Source of the DNA: Pirellula staleyi DSM 6068
GTDB taxonomy: Bacteria; Planctomycetota; Planctomycetia; Pirellulales; Pirellulaceae
DNA: 64,000 nucleotides
Direction of reading: 5' to 3'
NCBI RefSeq assembly: GCF_000025185.1
Contig: NC_013720.1
Location: forward strand, 3,596,001 to 3,660,000
This document shows, in pieces, positions 17,301-24,911 of this stretch. Below the pieces are notes generated by a model that saw only the letters and a program-made list of their open reading frames with translations, did not search any database and was not told the DNA's origin. A program made the position numbers and the translations under genes. The first letter of the stretch is position 1; the number at the start of each line of letters is the position of its first letter.

Positions 17301-20300
17301 GAACTTCATCCTCGGTGAGATCGGCGCGAGCAATGGTGGCTTCGACAGCCGACTGTCCTTGATTGGAAGCGGCGAAAATGGCAATGTCGTGTAGGCCACT
17401 CTTGAGCCACAAATCGACCGCGCGTCCACCAGGACCCACGGCCAACTCTTCGACTCCGTTCACTACCACAGCTGTCTTGGTTCCGCTCACATGGATGCGG
17501 AGAGCACCGGTGCGTGGCTGAGCGAGTTTACCCTGCCAAATCACGCCGAATGACTTAGAGCTATCGTCGCTCCCTTCAGCCCGGACATAGCGGAGCGTAG
17601 GAACTTTTTGCGAAGCAATCGATCGAGCATTTTTCGAGAGATCGGCGACTTGTTGCCAGGTGGTGTAGTCGTGCGAGTTTCCTCCGTACACCGTTTCGGT
17701 CATTTCGGCATAAGGCTGCGCGAGTGTGGCTGCGAGTGGACGCTGTGGATAAGTCGCCAGTCGGAACCAGAATTCGCCATCCTGACTGCCGTAGAGATCG
17801 CCGCGTACTGGATAGTTACGCATTTCGCTGGGCGATGTGAAGCGGACACGTGAGGTGGCGTAAACATCCTTCATGTCGACGGTGAGAAGTTTCGGAGCCA
17901 CTCCATCGGGCTCGCTCATCCAGAACGATTTCGGATCGCGATCGATCGCCATTAGCGGGCTGTGATCGATAGAGGTGTCGGTCGCTAGGGCACCGGCGGG
18001 AAGCTCGCCCGTTTTGGCAGTCCCTTCAAAAATTCCCGAGTGGGCAGCTGTTTCAATCAACTTCACTTGCACTTGGTCGCCACTGTCGGCGGTCAGCTTG
18101 ATCGTGATCGAATCGGGATCGTTGGTGAGATCGCGATCGGGGTCTTTGACACGGAGATGCACCAAATTGCCGGGCTTGATTTGATCGGCGGGGCGAATTT
18201 GCGAACGTCGATTGTCTTGCTGATCTTCCGACAATTCCTGCTCGAGTGTTTGGCTGAAGGTCGACTGGGCGGCATCGACAATCGGACTGCTGGCGACCTC
18301 AAAACGAGCATCGGCAGCGACTCGAATCTCGACATCGGAGAGGGGGACGTTGCGGAACTCGGCCTTAAACTCTTCAGGATAGTCGCAGCGGATAGTGTCG
18401 TTACCGGTGAGCTGCAACACACCATCGCCGGTCGATGCTTGACCGAGTCGCGTGTCGATGTCGGCGCGGAACAGACCTTTGCCAGCTCCTGCGCCGGTGA
18501 GATAGACCGTTTCGCTGTCACCACCGGGAAGAGTAGTGACCCGAACAGGAATTCGATTATGGCCGCGGCTGATTCCGAGATCGCTATCGTGCACCACGAT
18601 CGAAAGCGGCAAGCCGGGGACGTGACGTCGCTTGCTGGCGCGTCCCAGCCGACCGACCGTACGGAGCAAGTTCAGCTGATCGATATATTTTTCTTCAGCG
18701 CCGTAGACTTCGGCGAGATTGAACAGGGCTTGATTGGCCAGTTCGACGTTCGGAACGCGTTCGAGAACCGCGCGGAAAATATCGCGTGCTTCGTCGCGGT
18801 CGCCACGTCGAAACGCCAGGACACCCCGCAAGAACTCGGCCCGAACGACTACGTCGACTTCGGTGCTGCGGGCTAGTTTTTCGAACACAAGCTCGGCCTG
18901 ATCGTAGACCTTTTGCGACATGAAGGTTTCGCCGATACCAAACTCGGCTTCGGTCGCTTGCGGTGTTCCGGGATAGCGGTTCACCACCGTGGTGAACTCG
19001 CTGCGGGCGATATCAAACCGCTGACCTTTGAAGAAGTTTTTGGCGAGCAGCAGCTGCATTTGGGCCTTCACGGCGTCTTCCACTTGCATCGACTCGCTCC
19101 ACTTCACGAGCCAGCCGCGGAGCACTTCTTCAACGTAGTCTTGATTGGTTTCGCCACCCGCTGCAATGAGTCGGTCGCACACAAACACGAGCAGATCGGC
19201 GGGAAGTTCGTTGCGGTTCTCATCGAAGAGTTGTTTGTTGGCGAGGTAGGTATCGAACGCCAGTCGTTCGTCGCCGAGACGGAAGTAGAGGGCCGATTGC
19301 AAGAGTGGCGCGATGGGGCTGGAATCGTCGATGGTGAGTCCCACGCCGCCGAGACGCGCGAGGGACTGCGTGGTGATGTCGCGAACTGCCTTTTTACGTG
19401 GCTCGTCGACATTGGGAATGTTAGCCAGCATGCCAGTCGAAAGCGTGAGGGCGGTGACGAAGTCCTTGCGAACCACGGCAGCCTGCGCAAACGGTGCGAG
19501 GCGATCCCAGTCGTACCATTCATTGCCAACAATTCGCGTCAGCCGCTGCAACTGAAGTTGGCGTGCCATGCGTGCGCCCGGAGCAATCGGGGTTTCTTCG
19601 AGGATCGCCAGGGCAGCGCTGGCCGAAGCAGGATGCACATCGAGATCGCGGATCGCGGCCAAGATTTGTGTTTTCTGGGGCGGGGTGAGTTTGTCGCTCG
19701 CGCGGGTCTGATCGATGATGGTCGAGAATTGCCACATGTCGTAGTCTGCGCCACGCAGAGGCTGTTTCCGCTGACGCTCGATGCTTGTTTTGAGGGTTTG
19801 AGCAAAACCATTTACATCGCCCGCAGCGAGCTGGTCGGCTGCAATTATTTGCGCAAATCGGCCATGAAACTCTGTCTCTTTGGCAAGCAATTTTTGGAGC
19901 AACTGCGAGCGCTGATCTCCCATCGATCGCTCGAGAATGCGAGCCGACGATTCGCGGAATTCATAGCCGCTGCCTGTCTCCATGTTGGTGGTCCACCATG
20001 CAATCGCTTCCGCCTCGAGTTTGCATTTGAAGAGCATGTCGCCAATCGACGTGGCACTATTCATGTCGCGATAAAAACGTTTTTCAGCATCGAGAATGTA
20101 GGCGAGCGATCGACGCGCGAGATCGGTATCGAGGTTGTTCTTTTCAGCAGCAGTAAGGAGCCGACGCCAGTGATCGCCGTACGCAGTTTGAGCAGGAAGC
20201 TTGAGGAAATGTTCCGCTGCCGCTTTCATCTCCTCGGGCTTGCCGTGATCGGTCGTGGTCTCGAGGTAGTAGGCGGCCCCTTGGTGATCGGTCGGGAACT

Positions 20301-22047
20301 TCTCGCACCAGAGCTTCGCCACAGGAATTTGCTCTGCGCGTTTGTTGCCGGGGGCATGGTGCCGATAGAAGTCGAGCTGCGTCCAGAGGATTGAGCGCTG
20401 CGCACCTTCGGGAAGATTGTTGAAAATGCCTGGTTCGAGCAGCTTTTTGCGAATCGGTTCACCAGCAGCATGCTGCGAGCCGCGCTGCTCGATCCACATG
20501 GCGACCAGTTGATCCGACGTCACTTTTTTGAGTTCGTCGGCGGCCAAATCACCACGTGGCTTAAGTTCTTTGTTCTGCCGCGCGGAGTTGCTCCAGTTTT
20601 TCAGAACATCGCGCAGGCTTGCGAGATGGGGATGCTTACGAAGCGAATTTCCAACGAGCGCCAGATCGCTCTTAAATTCGTTATCGTCGGTGGCGCTCGA
20701 GAGGAGCCAGTCGATGGCATTGTGCGTGTGACCATCGTCGGTCGGTGAATTGGCAATCAGTTCACGCAGCACACGTTTAGCTGAGGCAATGTCCTTGAGG
20801 CGATCGCGATAGAGTTCAAGCGCCAGTACGTAGCGGAGGTAGTAAGCCTGCGGCTTGTTCTGGCCAATCGCAGCCTGAATCTTCTGCGCGGCGACGTTCC
20901 ACTGCGCAGCTTCGGTGCCGATTTCGCGAACGTAGACAGCCGCGTTGCTGTTGGTCGTCGGATCGTCGGCCAGCACTTGCTCGAAGAGCGAGATAGCGCG
21001 ACCACGGTCGCCAGCAGCAAGGTACGAGTGCGCAAGATAGCCCACCGTTTGGAATCGATCCACGCGATCGGCGTACTTTGCTGCATACTCATTGACGAGT
21101 GGTTCGAGCTCTCCCGGCTTAGCGCCGGCGTAATGCAATCGCTGAATCAGCTGGAAGTGCAGGAGCTGGCTATCCTTGATCGCGCGGGCTTGCTTCAGGC
21201 TATCGGCGGCATTGGCATGCTGGCTCAAATTGCCGTGATTTTCAGCCATTTTGATGTGGAAATCGCGAAGCGAATCGCCATTGCCACCGAGCCCCTTAGC
21301 GAGGATTTTTTGACCCATCGCGGCACTTTTGGCCCAGGCACCGATACGGCGATAGGCGTCGAACGACTGCATCCCGATATCGCGAGCAAAAGGGCCCGCT
21401 GGAAACTTGTCGAACATCGCTTCGGCTTGTTGGGCAGCGAGGTCAATCGACTCGCCGTTGCCAATCCAGAGCCAAAGATTCATCGCCTGCAGGCCATACT
21501 TAATTCCCGTTTCATTGGTTCCTTGACGGGTCCATACTGCCTGCGCTGCTTCGGCAGCTCGCTCGCGATCTTCCATCTGAGCCAGCGCGTCGGCTAGCCG
21601 AACTTCCACGGCTGCTGCCTGAGGACTGCTGGGATAGCGCGCGATGAATTGTCGACAAGCGGCAGAGAGATCTTTGTTGCGCGAAAGTGCTTCCAGACCA
21701 TCGATCAACTTGAGCATCACCTCTTGGTGGCGCGCATCGCCCGGGTGTGCCGATGCAAATTGTTGGCCTACACGGACCAGTCCAAACAATCGCGCGTCTT
21801 GATGGTAGAGATTGACGAGCTCCACCATGGCATTGGCCGCTTCAGGCGAACTGTCCTTATGCTTGCCAAGTTCCGCTTCGAGCAGCGATGCCTTTTGGCT
21901 CACCTCATCTTGCACGGGGGCCGGTTTAGTCGGCGCTGCTTGTCCCCACAGCGATGGAGCGCCACCCATGAGCGTGAGCAGCATCATTACGGGGGCCGCA
22001 GCACGGCACAACACAGTTCGAGTTATCGAAAACGTTGCAGTTGACAT
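14350..22047 (-). CDS. Giant exported TPR / beta-sandwich / TPR protein
   Basis: About 2565 residues from the ATG at 22047, which has AGGTGA eight bases upstream; a GTG at 22059 is also in frame. A signal peptide spans about residues 1-36 (ending APSLWGQA). Residues of about 45 to 1120 are helical TPR-like repeats, often degenerate. From about 1145 to 2280 the protein is beta-rich. At least three modules share the pattern D-x-D near the start, a strand pair, then ET...SGIFxG: LRVKDPDRDLTNDPDSITIK (near 1297), IIFEVVDYDEDASGERDTVK (near 1875) and IYLRVIDPDLDSSDARDVAV (near 2185). Between the first two lie a discoidin-like segment (about 1363-1435), a PA14-like segment (about 1500-1585) and a carbohydrate-binding-like segment (about 1640-1740). 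The C-terminal 270 residues are regular TPRs resembling YbgF/CpoB or BamD. It lies 68 bases after a smaller protein of the same layout. Function unknown; an envelope-spanning scaffold moved by ExbBD is my inference. Confidence 0.85.
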   Translation of the reverse strand: MSTATFSITRTVLCRAAAPVMMLLTLMGGAPSLWGQAAPTKPAPVQDEVSQKASLLEAELGKHKDSSPEAANAMVELVNLYHQDARLFGLVRVGQQFASAHPGDARHQEVMLKLIDGLEALSRNKDLSAACRQFIARYPSSPQAAAVEVRLADALAQMEDRERAAEAAQAVWTRQGTNETGIKYGLQAMNLWLWIGNGESIDLAAQQAEAMFDKFPAGPFARDIGMQSFDAYRRIGAWAKSAAMGQKILAKGLGGNGDSLRDFHIKMAENHGNLSQHANAADSLKQARAIKDSQLLHFQLIQRLHYAGAKPGELEPLVNEYAAKYADRVDRFQTVGYLAHSYLAAGDRGRAISLFEQVLADDPTTNSNAAVYVREIGTEAAQWNVAAQKIQAAIGQNKPQAYYLRYVLALELYRDRLKDIASAKRVLRELIANSPTDDGHTHNAIDWLLSSATDDNEFKSDLALVGNSLRKHPHLASLRDVLKNWSNSARQNKELKPRGDLAADELKKVTSDQLVAMWIEQRGSQHAAGEPIRKKLLEPGIFNNLPEGAQRSILWTQLDFYRHHAPGNKRAEQIPVAKLWCEKFPTDHQGAAYYLETTTDHGKPEEMKAAAEHFLKLPAQTAYGDHWRRLLTAAEKNNLDTDLARRSLAYILDAEKRFYRDMNSATSIGDMLFKCKLEAEAIAWWTTNMETGSGYEFRESSARILERSMGDQRSQLLQKLLAKETEFHGRFAQIIAADQLAAGDVNGFAQTLKTSIERQRKQPLRGADYDMWQFSTIIDQTRASDKLTPPQKTQILAAIRDLDVHPASASAALAILEETPIAPGARMARQLQLQRLTRIVGNEWYDWDRLAPFAQAAVVRKDFVTALTLSTGMLANIPNVDEPRKKAVRDITTQSLARLGGVGLTIDDSSPIAPLLQSALYFRLGDERLAFDTYLANKQLFDENRNELPADLLVFVCDRLIAAGGETNQDYVEEVLRGWLVKWSESMQVEDAVKAQMQLLLAKNFFKGQRFDIARSEFTTVVNRYPGTPQATEAEFGIGETFMSQKVYDQAELVFEKLARSTEVDVVVRAEFLRGVLAFRRGDRDEARDIFRAVLERVPNVELANQALFNLAEVYGAEEKYIDQLNLLRTVGRLGRASKRRHVPGLPLSIVVHDSDLGISRGHNRIPVRVTTLPGGDSETVYLTGAGAGKGLFRADIDTRLGQASTGDGVLQLTGNDTIRCDYPEEFKAEFRNVPLSDVEIRVAADARFEVASSPIVDAAQSTFSQTLEQELSEDQQDNRRSQIRPADQIKPGNLVHLRVKDPDRDLTNDPDSITIKLTADSGDQVQVKLIETAAHSGIFEGTAKTGELPAGALATDTSIDHSPLMAIDRDPKSFWMSEPDGVAPKLLTVDMKDVYATSRVRFTSPSEMRNYPVRGDLYGSQDGEFWFRLATYPQRPLAATLAQPYAEMTETVYGGNSHDYTTWQQVADLSKNARSIASQKVPTLRYVRAEGSDDSSKSFGVIWQGKLAQPRTGALRIHVSGTKTAVVVNGVEELAVGPGGRAVDLWLKSGLHDIAIFAASNQGQSAVEATIARADLTEDEVRLRAFRAADFDSSSIVATAGEKQVAPPAAIPLLASTAKFEKKTEQFGVKGEGDKAIINYWQSLDDKASWDIELPAAGLYEVLLNYAHQGAGGRFRVTVGNVSLECSVPDTGNWETFRTDRVGTLLIEAAGAQTLTITPLEIQNGGLMDLRGVALRPSKSGVVVQGPQWDFHFPETELRYVRLTTNEYRGEAVAFSNVEVFSLEPGKLYIPTQEDVLGLAENDTLEIAAGDTITATYTDEVTLNELGGSQLLTGKLQATYYNANVTAISYDFEKNAGGNVQTIRKELRRIDPGERIIFEVVDYDEDASGERDTVKFEVLVNDGAPLELVATETENNTGTFTKEIDTSLTAETGKIVVKPGDRVYLRYVDQHNTFPGHSVPRETVIDVVRPTPGIVRVLNTRVIPPPEGSKAAPQVTVIPSTENQAIAGMAFEAPLTIEVIDPDAAKDSRSSVPVIVTTTDGAQVEVMCTVSSAFAPAGAAGDDDWALDEGRFVGQVILQLGGKSSPAVVPLTTDMPRNLVGRVKVGEEGAAEERAGANLVTKVLNLTGKDIATALYVDARRPDGSSQDLSAQGRLISNGQLAVTDRDYAKPITQLHVGERIYLRVIDPDLDSSDARDVAVVEVTSQLGEKESVRLEETLAHSGIFTGSLQLKANDKPTPANLDSAEPVVETYFGDVLTIAYLDSAASTESGTLPLSVEIPVVVGTDGLIAAFSKTFSDETLAVETRFRIAESYFELFKSHKTLERDDEKKTDLEAGRRILREVMEDYPDPKYAPRVAYLLGQFAQELSQWDEAIRSYDMILRQFPDHTLAPDAQYKLAQCYEEAGDFDQALEAYVTLAATHPKSPLIPNVMIRISDYFYKAEKFDIAAQVGEKFLERFEGHQHAPRLAFRVGQCYYKSKQYATAGKSFDQFSKLFPDDALGADALFWSGESFRLGGNLREAFIRYNNCRWKYAESEAAKYARGRLALPEMLQQFEAEANSVDED

Positions 22048-22115
22048 CGGAGTTGTCACCTAGCAGTCGCAGGAAAGAACAGGCATAAAACCAGCGGAAA
22101 ACAAGCAGAAAACGA

Positions 22116-24485
22116 TTAGAAGCCCGACTTCACGAGGGCGTCGGAAATCTTCTTCGCGTCGGCTGCAAGCGGGCTCTCGGGGAACTCGCTGATGAGTTGG
22201 TCGAAACGTTGTCGAGCTTCGGCCTTGCGCTCCATGCGATAGAGGCAGCGGCCGTAGTTGAACAAAATGACGTCGAGAAATTTGGCGTCAGGTTGGCTTG
22301 CGAGCACAGTTTCAAACGTGTCGACCGCGCGAGCGTAATCTTTTTGGATGTAGTAGTAGTTGGCCATCTTGGCGACCGCTTCACCAACGCGACCACTATC
22401 GGGAAACTCGTCGTACACTTTTTTGTACTCTTGAAACGCGCGATCTTGCAGCTGAGCTGCCGCGGCAGGTTCGGCCTTCGCCGACATGTCGTCGTAGCAC
22501 AAAGCCACGCCAAACTGAGCCTCCCCGCGAAGGGTGCTCGTTTGCATCGACACGAGCCGCGAGAAGATGCCGATCGCTCGTTGCAGTTCCCCTTGAGTCC
22601 GGGCGACTTCGGCCAGTTGCAGCAGCGCATCATCGACGAATCCACTCTCAGGGAACTCGGTTTGCAGACGCTGACACATCGCGGCTGCCAGGTCGAGCTT
22701 GTCCATCGCGAAGTAGATGTTCCACAGCTGCACGTAGGTCTGTTCCAGCAGACTTCCACCCAGTTTGCGAGCGTCGATGGCAATCTCGTCGCACATCGTG
22801 AGTGCCTGGTTGTACTTCTCGGTCGCTTTATCCTTGAGGCCGAATTCCTTGTAGCGATTCCCAATTTGCGTAAGGGCGTCGGCTGTCTTCAGCTGCGTTT
22901 GAATCTTCAGCTCTTGATCGGAGATTTCAGTCTTGGTGACACGTACACCACCGATGCTCCCCTCGAGACAAGCAGCTTCGGCCTGTACCTGACGAATTCC
23001 ATCGCGGCTGTGCGATTCGTCGAGATAGGTGATCCGGACAATATCTTGCGGCGCTGCTTCGAGGGTGTCATTCCCGGCAACGACTTGCTCGGCCTTCAGT
23101 AGCGGCACTGAGCCATGAAAGAGCCCGCTATGGATGGCACTATCTGTTTTCTGATCGACCGTCGGCTGTGCGGGAGCTGCAGGATCGGTGGACGAACTGA
23201 CCGTGGGTCGCTCACTCACCACCACAGCGGGAATCACTTCGTTTAAGGTGATTTCGAGCGAATCGATCAGTTTCAGTTTCGGTACTTCGAGCGCTGCGGC
23301 ATCTTCGGGAAGATCGTCGGCTGGTTTCTCAGCTGGAACCGCTGGCTGAGTTTGGGCGAGTTTGACGAGTTCTTCTTCGATCTCGACTTCCGTTTTTCGG
23401 CGATAGACTTCGACGAGCACTTTCAGCGTGTCGGACTGCGGCGAGGTATCGCGGTCGGCATCGCTCAGGCGAATGTTGACGCTCTTCCCGAGAACAACAC
23501 CGTTGACAGTTTCGGCGTAAGCACCGTCGGTAATCGCGGCATTGGCAGTTCCAACCACCAGCACATCCTTCAGGACGGGCACTTTCAGTTTTTTGTCGGC
23601 TGTATGTTCGTCGACATAAGTGACGTTCACACGATCACCGCCACGAACTTCCAGCGTGCCGTTGCCAGGAACCGGGGAACCGAGCCGCGATCCGATGGAA
23701 CCGAGCACGAGCCGGACATTTCGACCAACAGGAAAACAGTCGGCTGTTTCTTCGTCGCCACTCGTCGTTTTGCAGAGCACCTTGATCGGCTGATCGGGTT
23801 CGAGGACAGCCAGATCGGCATCTTCGATTTTCAAGAAGAGTCGCTTACCCGCTTCAAGTTTCTCCCCGGCTTCGGTATCGCTCGAGAGAGTCGTTCCGAC
23901 TTTCTCGAGAGCGGAGATGGCTCGGCTGTAGTGTCCGAGTTGAAAGTGACCGAGCCCAATGTAGTAGTACGCTTCGTTCACCTGGGGGCTGACCGGATAG
24001 TCTTCGATCACATCGCGCATGATCTGAAAGCATTTGCCATAGTTGCGAGCATGGTAGTAGCAGATGCCGAGTTTCAGGGTTGCTTCCGCGCGCTGCGCTT
24101 CATCGCGGTTCTCTTCGGCGGCCACCGATTCGAAATAGGGACGGGCTCGATCGTAGGCTCGTTCGCGATCGAGGTAGAAGTTCCCCAGTCGCAGCGAAGC
24201 TTCAAAACGATGCTTGCTGCGCGGATAACGCTCGATCACCGATTTCCAAATCTCGACCGCCTTGTCGGTTTCCTCGGCATCGAGTCGCGCGTCGCCAGCT
24301 TCGAGCAACTTACGAGCAGCCCGGTCTTCCACGAGCGAGCCCCGCGCGGGGGAGCCAGCTTCCGCTTCTTCAGCGGGCTCTTGCGCCGCGAGATGCGCTG
24401 GCGAGAGCGGAAAAGCTATGCAGAGCAGAGCAGAGGCGAGCGCGAAGAGCAGCGTACGAATTCCGAAGTTCATCGGGCGCGACAT
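22116..24485 (-). CDS. Exported TPR / beta-module / TPR protein, first gene of the ExbBD cluster
   Basis: About 789 residues. The ATG at 24485 is preceded by AAGG and starts a signal peptide (cleavage near residue 34, after AHLAA). Residues of about 50-215 are TPRs (for example YYHARNYGKCFQIMRDVIED). About 220-530 is beta-rich and repeats the modules of the giant protein: FLKIEDADLAVLEPDQPIKV, VNIRLSDADRDTSPQSDTLK and a later SAIHSGLFHGSVPLL, i.e. a D-x-D strand followed by the HSGxFxG signature. About 540-789 is again TPR, ending in repeats of the YbgF/CpoB type. So it is a short version of its giant neighbour, with the same TPR-module-TPR order. It is the first gene of an eight-gene run on this strand, and a candidate promoter lies about 130 bases upstream. 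Confidence 0.87.
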   Translation of the reverse strand: MSRPMNFGIRTLLFALASALLCIAFPLSPAHLAAQEPAEEAEAGSPARGSLVEDRAARKLLEAGDARLDAEETDKAVEIWKSVIERYPRSKHRFEASLRLGNFYLDRERAYDRARPYFESVAAEENRDEAQRAEATLKLGICYYHARNYGKCFQIMRDVIEDYPVSPQVNEAYYYIGLGHFQLGHYSRAISALEKVGTTLSSDTEAGEKLEAGKRLFLKIEDADLAVLEPDQPIKVLCKTTSGDEETADCFPVGRNVRLVLGSIGSRLGSPVPGNGTLEVRGGDRVNVTYVDEHTADKKLKVPVLKDVLVVGTANAAITDGAYAETVNGVVLGKSVNIRLSDADRDTSPQSDTLKVLVEVYRRKTEVEIEEELVKLAQTQPAVPAEKPADDLPEDAAALEVPKLKLIDSLEITLNEVIPAVVVSERPTVSSSTDPAAPAQPTVDQKTDSAIHSGLFHGSVPLLKAEQVVAGNDTLEAAPQDIVRITYLDESHSRDGIRQVQAEAACLEGSIGGVRVTKTEISDQELKIQTQLKTADALTQIGNRYKEFGLKDKATEKYNQALTMCDEIAIDARKLGGSLLEQTYVQLWNIYFAMDKLDLAAAMCQRLQTEFPESGFVDDALLQLAEVARTQGELQRAIGIFSRLVSMQTSTLRGEAQFGVALCYDDMSAKAEPAAAAQLQDRAFQEYKKVYDEFPDSGRVGEAVAKMANYYYIQKDYARAVDTFETVLASQPDAKFLDVILFNYGRCLYRMERKAEARQRFDQLISEFPESPLAADAKKISDALVKSGF

Positions 24486-24532
24486 CGGATGGGCCTTGCG
24501 TCGTTAGATAGGAAAAGAAGGAGAGGCAGGCG

Positions 24533-24562
24533 TTTGAAGCATGGCATCGTGCTGGCTTCAAA
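24533..24562 (-). repeat. Stem-loop in the leader of the ExbBD cluster
   Basis: Perfect 8-base arms TTTGAAGC and GCTTCAAA (24533-24540 and 24555-24562) enclose 14 bases. On the minus strand this lies 48-77 bases before the first gene and downstream of the candidate start of transcription, so it would be in the 5' leader. No run of T follows it. It could act in mRNA stability or attenuation (inference). Confidence 0.5.
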
Positions 24563-24596
24563 GTTGCCACTCGCGGTGGACAAGTGGGCCGAGGGA

Positions 24597-24608
24597 TGCC
24601 TGCAGGCA
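24597..24608. repeat. 12-base perfect palindrome
   Basis: TGCCTGCAGGCA reads the same on both strands. It lies just downstream of the candidate -10 box of the ExbBD cluster promoter, at the expected start of transcription, which is a usual place for a repressor site. The gap 24486-24911 holds this, three stem-loops and the promoter candidate, and no gene that I can support. Confidence 0.45.
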
Positions 24609-24615
24609 AACATCC

Positions 24616-24643
24616 ACTATGGCTCAAGTTCGCGGAGCGTCAA
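24616..24643 (-). promoter_or_regulatory. Candidate promoter of the ExbBD/TPR cluster
   Basis: On the minus strand TTGACG (24638-24643) is followed after 16 bases by CATAGT (24616-24621), matching five and four of six sigma-70 consensus positions. Transcription would start near 24609, giving a leader of about 124 bases with a palindrome and a stem-loop. No other convincing promoter lies in the following 15.8 kb run of genes. Confidence 0.45.
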
Positions 24644-24779
24644 ACACACGCGATCCATCCGCGATGGTCCAAAAGCTCCGATGCATCGAATAACCGTTAC
24701 GACCGGTCCGCTAGACCGAACTTCGTGTGGTTTCAACAGTAAGAATAGATGGCCGGAGAGGCGGGTTTCGTTACAGGAG

Positions 24780-24820
24780 GATGCTCTGCAGGTCGCGGTC
24801 GCACCTGCAGATGCAGCATC
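24780..24820. repeat. Long two-part stem-loop
   Basis: Inner arms CTGCAGGT (24786-24793) and ACCTGCAG (24803-24810) are perfect over eight bases. Outer arms GATGCT (24780-24785) and AGCATC (24815-24820) extend the stem after a four-base bulge. No T-run follows on either strand, so it is not a standard intrinsic terminator. Confidence 0.5.
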
Positions 24821-24845
24821 GTTTTCGAAGGAATAGAAGCGGGCG

Positions 24846-24884
24846 AGGTCCATCGTCGCTTGGTCGAGCGGAAGCGATGGACCT
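24846..24884 (-). terminator. Stem-loop after the DUF1501 gene
   Basis: Perfect 10-base arms AGGTCCATCG (24846-24855) and CGATGGACCT (24875-24884), with a further CGCT/AGCG pairing inside the loop. It lies 28 bases after the DUF1501 stop. It lacks a T-run, so it may protect the 3' end of the mRNA or be a poor terminator rather than an intrinsic one. Confidence 0.45.
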
Positions 24885-24911
24885 CTGGTTGGTTGTTGGC
24901 TGTTGAGGCCA

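Noticed and set aside
18913-20394. Plus-strand open frame of 493 codons opposite the giant TPR gene
   Set aside because: It lies wholly antisense to a gene with signal peptide, RBS and TPR pattern. Its product shows no fold pattern. Long antisense frames are common in GC-rich coding DNA.
23352-24836. Plus-strand open frame of 494 codons antisense to the 789-residue TPR protein
   Set aside because: No start signal and no recognisable domain; it extends into the repeat-rich gap. Shadow of the real gene.
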